From Azospira restricta (GTDB taxonomy: Bacteria > Pseudomonadota > Gammaproteobacteria > Burkholderiales > Rhodocyclaceae): a stretch of DNA of 64,000 bases. The position numbers and the translations under genes are program-made. How positions within the stretch are numbered: position 1 is the stretch's first letter; each line of letters starts with the position of its first letter. Of this stretch, positions 49,192-58,446 are shown one piece after another. Under the pieces are notes generated by a model, which saw only the letters and a list, made by a program, of their open reading frames with translations, ran no database searches and was not told where the DNA came from. The stretch lies in NCBI RefSeq assembly GCF_016858125.1, contig NZ_CP064781.1, positions 3,047,501-3,111,500 on the forward strand, read 5' to 3'.

Positions 49192-50257
49192 GGCATCCAC
49201 CCTGCTCCGGCGCCTGCTGCCCGCCTGCGCGCTGCTCGCGATCGCCGTCGCCTGGCTCGCCGTGCGGCACGCCGACGCACTCCCGCTCGGCCTCGCCTGG
49301 GCGGCGGCGCTGCTCGTGCTGCTCGTCGTCGAGACCCGGCGCGGGCTGGCGCGCACCGCGCACGAACGCGCCCTCGCCGAGAACCTGGAGGCGCAGCGCG
49401 CGCTGAACAGGAAGCTGGAGGAAGCGCACAACCTGCTGCTGCAGTCGGAGAAGATGGCCTCGATCGGCCAGCTGGCGGCCGGCGTCGCGCACGAACTGAA
49501 CAACCCGATCGGCTTCGTCCATTCCAACCTGGGCACGCTCGACGGCTACCTGCACGACCTGATGGCGATCATCGATGCCGCCGAGCGCATCGGCGAGCCG
49601 CCGTCGGAGATCGCGGCGCAGCGCGCGGCACTGGCCAAGCTGAAGGCCGACCTCGACTTCGCCTACCTGCGCGAGGACATCTTCAACCTGGTCGGCGAGT
49701 CGCGCGAGGGCCTCGCCCGCGTCAAGCGCATCGTGCAGGACCTGAAGAACTTCTCGCGCGTCGGCGAGAACGAATGGCAGTGGGCCGACCTGCACCAGGG
49801 CATCGATTCGACGCTGAACATCGTCTGGAACGAGCTGAAGTACAAGTGCACGGTGATCAAGGACTACGGCGAGCTGCCGCCGGTCTATTGCCTGATCTCG
49901 CAGCTCAACCAGGTGTTCATGAACCTGCTGGTCAACGCCAGCCAGGCGATCGAGACGCGCGGCGAGGTGGTGATCCGCACCCGCCGCGTCGGCGACGACA
50001 TGGTCAGCGTCGAGGTCGCCGACACCGGCACCGGCATCAGCGAGGACAACCTGAAGCGCATCTTCGACCCGTTCTTCACCACCAAGCCGGTCGGCACCGG
50101 CACCGGCCTCGGCCTGTCGCTGGCGTACAGCATCGTCGAGCGCCACCACGGCCGGATCGAGGTCGACAGCAAGCCCGGCGAAGGCACCACCTTCCGCGTG
50201 CTGCTGCCGGTGGCCCCGGCCGCGGCGACACCCCCGCCAGCGGAAGCCGTATCATGA
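49181..50257 (+). CDS. Membrane histidine kinase without sensor domain
   Basis: 358 residues from ATG at 49181, preceded by GCGGAGG and overlapping the previous stop by 11 bases. Two hydrophobic helices (about 9-25 and 32-48) with almost no periplasmic loop, a coiled coil (about 55-90), then HisKA with VAHELNNPIGF (His104) and HATPase with DTGTGIS and GTGLGLSL. The input is either membrane-internal or from partner proteins. It shares the specific kinase core (SEKMASIGQLAAGVAHE, SNLGTL, DLKNFSRV, IVWNELKYK) with the downstream gene, suggesting tandem duplication. Ends ATGA into that gene. Confidence 0.9.
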   Translation: MHPRASTLLRRLLPACALLAIAVAWLAVRHADALPLGLAWAAALLVLLVVETRRGLARTAHERALAENLEAQRALNRKLEEAHNLLLQSEKMASIGQLAAGVAHELNNPIGFVHSNLGTLDGYLHDLMAIIDAAERIGEPPSEIAAQRAALAKLKADLDFAYLREDIFNLVGESREGLARVKRIVQDLKNFSRVGENEWQWADLHQGIDSTLNIVWNELKYKCTVIKDYGELPPVYCLISQLNQVFMNLLVNASQAIETRGEVVIRTRRVGDDMVSVEVADTGTGISEDNLKRIFDPFFTTKPVGTGTGLGLSLAYSIVERHHGRIEVDSKPGEGTTFRVLLPVAPAAATPPPAEAVS

Positions 50258-52224
50258 GCGACGACGAAGGCGTGGAAAAAGGGCAGCGCATGGATTCATT
50301 CGTACTCGACGAACGCTTCCTCACCGGCGAACTGCAGGTCGACGGCGAGCACCGGACGCTGGCCGGGTACATCAACGACGTACTCGGCGACCTCAGCACG
50401 ACGACGACGCGCGCGCAGGTCGAGGAAACGCTCGACCGGCTGCTGGCATACGCCCTCGCCCACTTCCGGCACGAGGAGGCGCTGATGCGGCAGTGCGGCT
50501 GCGACGAGCGCTTCGTCGCCGGCCACACCCGCGTGCACGAGGACTTCGCCGAGCAGGTGACGAAGATGCGCAAGACCCTGGTCGGCGCCGACGACGCCGA
50601 GCAGCTGCTGCGCTTCCTGACCGCCTGGCTGGCGCACCACATCCTCGATCTCGACCAGTCGATGGCGCGCCAGATCCGCGCCATCCGCGGCGGCACGCCG
50701 GCGGCGCAGGCCTTCCGCGACGAACAGGCGCGCGGCGGCGACCCGACCTCGCTGCGCCTGCTCGACGCGATGAACTCGCTGTACCGGCTGGTCGCCGCGC
50801 GCAACGACGCGCTGCTCGGGATGAACCGCAAGCTGGAGCAGGAGAACGCCGCGCGCACCGAGGCGCTGTCGGCGCTGCACGACATGGAGCGCTACCTGTC
50901 GCAGATCATCGAAGGCGACCCGGTACCGACCTTCGTGATCGACGCCCACCACTGCATCACGCACTGGAACCGCGCCTGCGCGCAGTTCACCGGCCGCCCG
51001 GCGGCGGAGATGATCGGCACCGACCACCAGTGGTCGCCGTTCTACCCGGCGGCGCGGCCGACGATGGCCGACCTGATCGTAAACGGCGGCATCGAGAGCC
51101 AGGTCGCCGAGTACTACCGCGGCACCTTCCGCCGCTCGCCGATCATCGACGGCGCCTACGAATCCGAGAACTTCTTCCCGACCATCGGCGGCGGCGGCCG
51201 CTGGCTGTACTTCACCGCGGCGCCGCTGCGCGACGTGAACGGCACGCTGATCGGTGCCATCGAAACGCTGCAGGACGTCACCGAGCGGCGCGACGCCGAG
51301 GCGGCGCTGCGCCAGCATCAGGAGCAGCTCGAGCAGGCGATCGCCGAGCGCACCGCCGAACTGGCCGACGCCAACGCCCGGCTCGCGCGCGAGCACCACG
51401 AACTGCAGCAGCTGCTGCACAAGGTCGAGCAGACGCAGCAGCAGCTGCTGCAGTCGGAGAAGCTGGCGGCGATCGGCCAGCTCGCTGCCGGCGTCGCGCA
51501 CGAGATCAACAACCCGGTCGGCTTCGTCAGCTCCAACCTGGGCACGCTGAAGGACTACGTCGGCCGGCTGCTCGACGTGATCGGCGCCTACGAGCGGGCC
51601 GTGCCGGAGATGCCCGACGCGGTGCGCGCGGCGCGCGCCGACGCCGACCTCGATTTCCTGCGCGACGACATCCCGGCGCTGCTCGCCGAATCCGCCGACG
51701 GCCTGCAGCGCGTTTCGCGCATCGTCCGCGACCTGAAGAACTTCTCGCGTGTCGACGAGGCCGAATGGCAGTCCGCCGACCTCAACGCCGCGCTCGAGAG
51801 CACGCTCAACGTGGTCTGGAACGAGCTCAAGTACAAGGCCGAGGTGGTCCGCGAGCTGGACGGGATTCCGGCGGTCGAATGCGTGCCGGCGCAGATCAAC
51901 CAGGTGTTCATGAACCTCCTGATCAACGCCGTGCAGGCGATCCCGGAACGGGGCCGCATCACGCTGCGCTCGGGCAGCGGCGACGGCTGCGTCTGGTTCG
52001 AGGTCGCCGACACCGGCTGCGGCATGCCGGAAGCGGTGCAGAAGCGCATCTTCGAGCCCTTCTTCACGACCAAGCCGGTCGGCAAGGGCACCGGCCTCGG
52101 GCTGTCGATTTCCTACGACATCGTCGTCAAGAAGCACGGCGGCCGCTTCGACGTGAGCAGCGCGCCGGGCGCCGGCACCACCTTCCGCATCACGCTGCCG
52201 GTGGCGCAGGCGGTCGAGGGCTGA
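50254..52224 (+). CDS. Hemerythrin-PAS histidine kinase
   Basis: 656 residues; a second ATG at 50290 is possible. A bacteriohemerythrin domain (about 18-140) with all seven diiron ligands visible: His33, His70, Glu74, His91, His95, His129 and Asp134. Coiled coil about 180-210, PAS about 218-345, coiled coil about 345-400, HisKA with VAHEINNPVGF (His416), HATPase with DTGCGMP and GTGLGLSI. No membrane helix. The hemerythrin centre should bind O2 or report redox/NO; its output presumably is phosphotransfer to one of the receivers of the first gene in the cluster. Confidence 0.92.
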   Translation: MSDDEGVEKGQRMDSFVLDERFLTGELQVDGEHRTLAGYINDVLGDLSTTTTRAQVEETLDRLLAYALAHFRHEEALMRQCGCDERFVAGHTRVHEDFAEQVTKMRKTLVGADDAEQLLRFLTAWLAHHILDLDQSMARQIRAIRGGTPAAQAFRDEQARGGDPTSLRLLDAMNSLYRLVAARNDALLGMNRKLEQENAARTEALSALHDMERYLSQIIEGDPVPTFVIDAHHCITHWNRACAQFTGRPAAEMIGTDHQWSPFYPAARPTMADLIVNGGIESQVAEYYRGTFRRSPIIDGAYESENFFPTIGGGGRWLYFTAAPLRDVNGTLIGAIETLQDVTERRDAEAALRQHQEQLEQAIAERTAELADANARLAREHHELQQLLHKVEQTQQQLLQSEKLAAIGQLAAGVAHEINNPVGFVSSNLGTLKDYVGRLLDVIGAYERAVPEMPDAVRAARADADLDFLRDDIPALLAESADGLQRVSRIVRDLKNFSRVDEAEWQSADLNAALESTLNVVWNELKYKAEVVRELDGIPAVECVPAQINQVFMNLLINAVQAIPERGRITLRSGSGDGCVWFEVADTGCGMPEAVQKRIFEPFFTTKPVGKGTGLGLSISYDIVVKKHGGRFDVSSAPGAGTTFRITLPVAQAVEG

Positions 52225-52241
52225 CGCGGCGGCTCGGTGTT

Positions 52242-52859
52242 TCAGTACTCGACCGGCAGTGGGTCGAGGCTGCGCCACAGGTACCAGGTCGCCACCGAGC
52301 GCCACGGCCGCCAGCGCTGGCCGAGCTCGGCCAGCGCCTGCTTCGGCGGCCGCTCGCCGCCGCAGTAGTGCAGCGACACCGCCTTCTGCAGGCCGAGGTC
52401 GTCGAGCGGAAAAACGTCCGGGCGCAGCAGGTTGAAGATCAGGAACATCTCCGCCGTCCACCGGCCGATGCCGCGCACGTCGCACAGCTCGACGATCACC
52501 GCCTCGTCGTCCATCGCCGCCCAGCGCGCCGGATCGACGCGGCCCTCGACGAAGTGCGCGGCGAGGTCGACCAGGTACTCGGTCTTGCGCGCCGACAGGC
52601 CGCAGCCGGCCAGGCCGCCGGCGCCGGCGGCGAGCACCGCGGCCGGCGAGACGGTGCCGACGGCGGCGGCGAAGCGCGCCCACACCGCATCCGCCGCCTT
52701 GACCGAGATCTGCTGGCCGACGATCGAGCGCGCCAGCGTGCCGAAGGCGTCGCCGCGCGAAACCAGCGACATGCCGCGATAGCGCCGCACCAGCGCCGCC
52801 ATCGTGCCGTCCTCGCGCGCCAGCGCGCGCGATGCCTTCTGCCAGTAGTCGGGAACCAT
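52242..52859 (-). CDS. DNA-3-methyladenine glycosylase (AlkA-like, HhH-GPD)
   Basis: 205 residues. HhH motif DVRGIGRWTAE (128-138) and catalytic Asp at 153-154 in FPLDDLGL; Q49-Q50 in IVGQQIS is the family substrate region. It excises alkylated bases. It lacks the AlkA N-terminal domain, resembling the short bacterial MAG enzymes. TACAAT on the minus strand (52866-52871) ends six bases before ATG, so the mRNA may be nearly leaderless. Confidence 0.88.
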   Translation of the reverse strand: MVPDYWQKASRALAREDGTMAALVRRYRGMSLVSRGDAFGTLARSIVGQQISVKAADAVWARFAAAVGTVSPAAVLAAGAGGLAGCGLSARKTEYLVDLAAHFVEGRVDPARWAAMDDEAVIVELCDVRGIGRWTAEMFLIFNLLRPDVFPLDDLGLQKAVSLHYCGGERPPKQALAELGQRWRPWRSVATWYLWRSLDPLPVEY

Positions 52860-52865
52860 GGCCGC

Positions 52866-52892
52866 ATTGTAGCCCGCGCCGGCGCGTACAAT
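52866..52892. promoter_or_regulatory. Divergent -10 pair between alkA-like gene and mobA
   Basis: TACAAT occurs on the minus strand at 52866-52871 and on the plus strand at 52887-52892. No convincing -35 boxes. Confidence 0.35.
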
Positions 52893-52931
52893 CCGCACCA
52901 TCGAAACCGCCGGAGCGCAGGAAGGCACAGC

Positions 52932-53516
52932 ATGCAAGCACCGCACACGGGCATCACCGGCGTCGTCCTCGCCGGCGGCCAGGGCCGCCGCATGGGCAGC
53001 GTCGACAAGGGGCTGCGCGAATTCCGCGGGCGCCCGCTGGCGGCCTGGGCGATCGAGCGGCTGGCGCCGCAGGTCGACGAGCTGTTCGTCAGCGCCAACC
53101 GCAACGCCGACATCTACGCCGGCTTCGGCTACCCGGTGCTCGGCGACCTCGTCGCCGGCTACGCCGGGCCGCTCGCCGGCCTGCACGCGGCGCTGACGCA
53201 CGCGACGCGGCCGCTGGTGGCGACGGTACCCTGCGACTCGCCCTTCCTCCCCGCCGACCTCGTCGCCCGGCTGGCCGCAGGGCTGGCCGAGAGCGGCGCG
53301 GCGATCGCCATCGCCCGCACCGGCAGCCAGCCGCACCCGGTGTTCTGCCTGTGCCGGCGCGAGCTGCTGCCCGGTCTCGCCGCCTACCTCGAACGCGGCG
53401 AGCGCCGCTTCGAGACCTGGTTCCGCGCGCAGGCCGCGGTCGAGGTCGCCTTCGACGACGAGGCGGACGCATTCGTCAACATCAACACCAGCGACGAGCT
53501 GTCGGCGCTGGAATAG
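52932..53516 (+). CDS. mobA: Molybdenum cofactor guanylyltransferase MobA
   Basis: 194 residues. Nucleotide-binding signature LAGGQGRRMGSVDKGL (about 13-28) and VPCDSPFLP. Adds GMP to molybdopterin to make the MGD cofactor for oxidoreductases such as nitrate or DMSO reductases. Convergent with the next kinase gene with one base between stops. Confidence 0.92.
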   Translation: MQAPHTGITGVVLAGGQGRRMGSVDKGLREFRGRPLAAWAIERLAPQVDELFVSANRNADIYAGFGYPVLGDLVAGYAGPLAGLHAALTHATRPLVATVPCDSPFLPADLVARLAAGLAESGAAIAIARTGSQPHPVFCLCRRELLPGLAAYLERGERRFETWFRAQAAVEVAFDDEADAFVNINTSDELSALE

Positions 53517-53517
53517 C

Positions 53518-55556
53518 TCAGATCTCGCCGGAATAGACCGGCTCGGCGAGCAGCCAGACGCTGAACTCGGCGCCCTGCCCGGGGGCGCTGTCGACGGCGA
53601 TGCGGCCGCCGTAGCGCTTGACCAGCGAATGGCTGATCGACAGCCCGAGACCGGTGCCCTGGTTCTTCTTGGTCGTGAAGAAGGGATCGAAGACGCGCGG
53701 CAGGTCTTCCGCCGGAATGCCGCGGCCGCTGTCGCGCACGGCAAGGCGCACGCCGCGGACGGCGCCGTCCTCGCGCCAGTCCTCGCTGGTGAGCGTCAGC
53801 GTGCCGCCGTCGGGCATCGCCTGCACCGCGTTCACGATCAGGTTGATCAGCACCTGCTGCAGTTCCTGGCGGTTGACCTGCACCCATTCCGTCGCCGCCA
53901 GCGCGCGCACCACCTCGATGTTGCGCTTGCCGAGGTGGTGCTGCGCCAGCACCAGGCAGTCGGCGAACACCGCGTTCACGTCGACCGCCTCGACGTAGCC
54001 GGCGAACTCGCCGGGACGCGCGAACTGCAGCAGCTTGGTGACGATCACGCGGATGCGGTGCACCTGCTCGTCGATCAGGCGGATCTCCTGGCGCACCGGC
54101 GCGGCCGCATCGCCGAGCACCTCGCGCAGCACGTCGAGGTTGCCCTGGATCACCGCCACCGGGTTGTTGATCTCGTGCGCGACGCCGGCGGTCAGCTCGC
54201 CGATCGCGGCCAGCTTCTCGCTGGTCACCAGCTGCCGCTGCGTCTGGCGCAGCTCCTCGTTCGCCGCCTTCAGTTCCTGCGTGCGCTCGACGACCTTGCA
54301 GTCGAGCTCGTTCGCCCAGCGCTGCAGTTCGTTGCGCTTGTCGTCGAGCACGTCGAGCAGGCGGTCGAATTCGGCGGCGAGCCGCCCCAGCTCGTCGCGG
54401 CTGCCGGTACCGCCGACGCGGGCGGCGACATCGCCGCGCTCGATGCGGGCGATGGTCCGGTTCATCGAGGCGATCGGCGTCATGATGTCGCGCGCCCACT
54501 TCAGCGACCAGGCGCAGCCGATCAGGCTGATCACGGCGAACACCGCGAAGATCAGCGCCAGCGCGTTCTCCTTGGCGTTGCGGAACGGCGCCTCGAGGAA
54601 GCCGACGTAGAGCATGCCGACGCGCTTGCCGAAGCTGTCCGTCACCGGCTCGTAGCCGGAGACGTAGAAGTCGTTCACGACGAAGGCGGTATCGAGCCAG
54701 GTGTTGCCGTTCTCCAGCACGTGCTCGCGCACCTGCTGCGAGACGCGCGTGCCGAGCGCGCGCTCGTCGCCGAACAGGCGGACGTTGGTGGCGATGCGCG
54801 TGTCGCCGAGGAACAGCGTCGCCGTGCCCTTGCTGCCGAGCGGCAGCGAGCCGTCGCGATAGACGATGGCGTTGATCGTGTCGACGAAGCCGAGGTTGCC
54901 GTTCAACAGCATGCCGCCCTCGAGCACACCGACCACCTTGCCGGCGGCATCGGCGATCGGCGCCGCGGCATGGATCATCATGCCGCGGCCTTCGCTGGTC
55001 CGCGCGTCCGGTGCCGCCAGCGGCGTCGGCACGATATTGATCGCCGCGCGGTCGGCGAGCGAGGGGTCGATCGCCGCCAGCGCCGCCTCGTCGTAGACGT
55101 CGATGACGCTGCCGGCGCGGCCGGCGAGCGCGCCGGCGACCACCGGCCAGTCCGCATGCCGCGCCTCGCGCACCTGCGCGGCGCTGGCGTGGCGGACACG
55201 CCCGTCGGCGTCGAGCACGTACATGAAGTCGAGGCCGTGCCGGCGGCGTGCGCGGCCGATCTCCTCGGCGATGCGCACGCGGTCGCCGCCGGCCAGCGCC
55301 GCGTGCAGGCGGTGCTCGTCGGCGAGCGCCTCGACGCTGCCGCCGACGCCGCGGATGACGCGGTCGAGGTATTCGTGCGCGGTGACCAGGTCGCTGCCGA
55401 CCTTGTAGGTGAGCAGCTGGTGGTAGCTGGTATTGCTCCAGTACCAGACGAGCGCCATGATCAGCGGGAAGCCGAGCAGCAGCGGCGCCAGCGCGAGGAA
55501 CAGCAGCTTGGCGCGGACCGAGGCGGCGAATACCGCGGCGACCCGGGCGAGCGGGT

Positions 55557-55560
<4 letters not shown>
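53518..55560 (-). CDS. Cache-domain sensor histidine kinase
   Basis: 680 residues. Helix about 18-42, periplasmic Cache-type sensor about 45-325 (LDFMYVLDADGRVRH, later GTATLFLGDTRIATNV and MLYVGFLEAPF), second helix about 332-352, HAMP about 355-410, coiled coil, HisKA with VAHEINNPV (His462), HATPase with DSGRGI and GTGLGLSI. A ligand-sensing membrane kinase; ligand unknown. It is translationally coupled (ATGA) behind its NtrC-type regulator. Confidence 0.92.
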
Positions 55561-56975
<1,415 letters not shown>

Positions 56976-57246
56976 CACTTCCCAGCCCCTTCTGGCGGCG
57001 CACCCGCGCCCGGTCCGGCGCGACACTGCGAAGACGTTATTCGATCATGCGCCGGCAGGCCACCGCAAGCCGCCGCGCCGGGAAATACAAATCACGATAG
57101 AAATCTGGCGCAACCTACTGAACATCCTGCATAATCCCGGCGAACAGTCCTTCAGGGCACCACGCACCCGGAAGCACAGACGAATGGTCGGCGCCGGCCC
57201 GCGAGGGACGCGGTCGGCGCCGCATACCGGACACAAGGACACCGCG
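56976..57246. other. 271-bp intergenic region between NtrC-type regulator and HDOD gene
   Basis: No ORF. Contains TGCATAAT (57129-57136), a possible -10 toward the HDOD gene, and a direct repeat GGTCGGCGCCG (around 57186 and 57212). No TGGCAC-N5-TTGC element seen on reading. Confidence 0.4.
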
Positions 57247-58446
57247 ATGCAGGCGTACCACTATTTCAGACCGCTGCTCTCTCCGGCCAAGGCCTGGACG
57301 GCCTTCCGCTGGCAGCCCGTCCCGGTCGCCGACGACCTGGCGGCGCTGACGGCGATGGCATCGGCATGCGAGCCGCTGGCGCGGACCTTCCCCATCCTCT
57401 TTCCCTGCGCCCCCGGCTGGCTGGCCGACGGCGCCTTCCACCGCCTGCTCGGCGTCCTCGGCGACGGCCGGGCGATTCCGTGCCTGCCGGCCGCCGCGGC
57501 GGCCGACCCGGCGGCGGAAACCGCCTGCCGGCAGCTGCGCGGCAAGGGGCAGCCGGTGGCGATCGAGGTCGCCGACGGCGATGCGCTGCGCAAGCTGCAG
57601 CCGGCGAGCTACGACCACCTGCTGCTGGACGCCCGCAGCGCCCGCAACGGACTGCCGCTGATCGACCTGATCAACGCCCACCAGGCCGGCTTCACGCTGG
57701 TCGCCGCCGGCACCGTCACCCACGAACTGTTCGACTGGGCCTGCGCCAAGCGCTTCGCGCTGACCTCCGGCGAATTCATCGCGCTGACCGATCCGCGCCA
57801 TCCGGTCGACGCCGACACGACGCGGCTGAAGCTGCTGAAGCTGCTCAGCCTGGTCGTGCAGGACGCCGACACGCGCGAGATCGAGGAGATCTTCCGCCAG
57901 GAGCCGAAGCTCTCGTACAACCTGCTGCGTCTGGTGAACTCGGTCGCGGTCGGACCGCGCACGCCGATCACCGGTTTCAACCAGGCGATCACCGTGCTCG
58001 GCCGGCGCCAGCTGCAGCGCTGGCTGCAGCTCTTGATCTACGCCAACCAGTTCACCCAGGGCAACCTGCCGAACCCGCTGCTGCAGCTCGCCGCCGCGCG
58101 CGGCCGGCAGATGGAACTGCTGGTCGCGACGCAGCCGGCCGACCCGGCGCTCGACGACGCCGGCGAGGCCGCGTTCATGGTCGGCATCTTCTCGCTGCTC
58201 GACACGCTGCTGCACATGCCGATGCGCGAGGTGCTCGCCTCGCTGCCGGTGGCACCGCCGATCGCCGACGCGCTCGGCGAACGCGGCGGCCTGCTCGGCA
58301 GGCTGCTCACCGCGGTGACCGCCGCCGACGCCGGCGACTTCGAGGTCGCCGGCGCGATCCTCGACGGCCTCGGCGTGCCGGCGCGAACGCACGTCGACGC
58401 GCAGATCGCCGCCTACTTCTGGGCCAGCCGCATCAACCTCGAATGA
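57247..58446 (+). CDS. HDOD-domain signalling protein (YuxH-like, EAL part degenerate)
   Basis: 399 residues, cytosolic. N-terminal half (about 1-185) resembles a stripped-down EAL domain (IDLINAHQAGFTLVAAG, DWACAKRFALTSGEF) but has no EAL or DDFGTG motif, so it cannot cleave c-di-GMP. HDOD domain about 195-390 (PKLSYNLLRLVNSVAVGPRTPI is its core opening). EAL-HDOD proteins act as signalling adaptors, often in motility. Coupled (ATGA) to the following GGDEF-EAL gene. Confidence 0.85.
   Translation: MQAYHYFRPLLSPAKAWTAFRWQPVPVADDLAALTAMASACEPLARTFPILFPCAPGWLADGAFHRLLGVLGDGRAIPCLPAAAAADPAAETACRQLRGKGQPVAIEVADGDALRKLQPASYDHLLLDARSARNGLPLIDLINAHQAGFTLVAAGTVTHELFDWACAKRFALTSGEFIALTDPRHPVDADTTRLKLLKLLSLVVQDADTREIEEIFRQEPKLSYNLLRLVNSVAVGPRTPITGFNQAITVLGRRQLQRWLQLLIYANQFTQGNLPNPLLQLAAARGRQMELLVATQPADPALDDAGEAAFMVGIFSLLDTLLHMPMREVLASLPVAPPIADALGERGGLLGRLLTAVTAADAGDFEVAGAILDGLGVPARTHVDAQIAAYFWASRINLE

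Noticed and set aside
46102-49536. A 1144-residue minus-strand frame opposite the REC-GGDEF-EAL gene
   Set aside because: Shadow ORF from high GC in the third codon position; no domain, no start signal, and the plus-strand gene has clear motifs throughout.
57105-57140. Possible sigma-54 promoter before the HDOD gene (TGGCGC-AACCT-ACTGA)
   Set aside because: The -12 element lacks the invariant GC, so the match is too weak.
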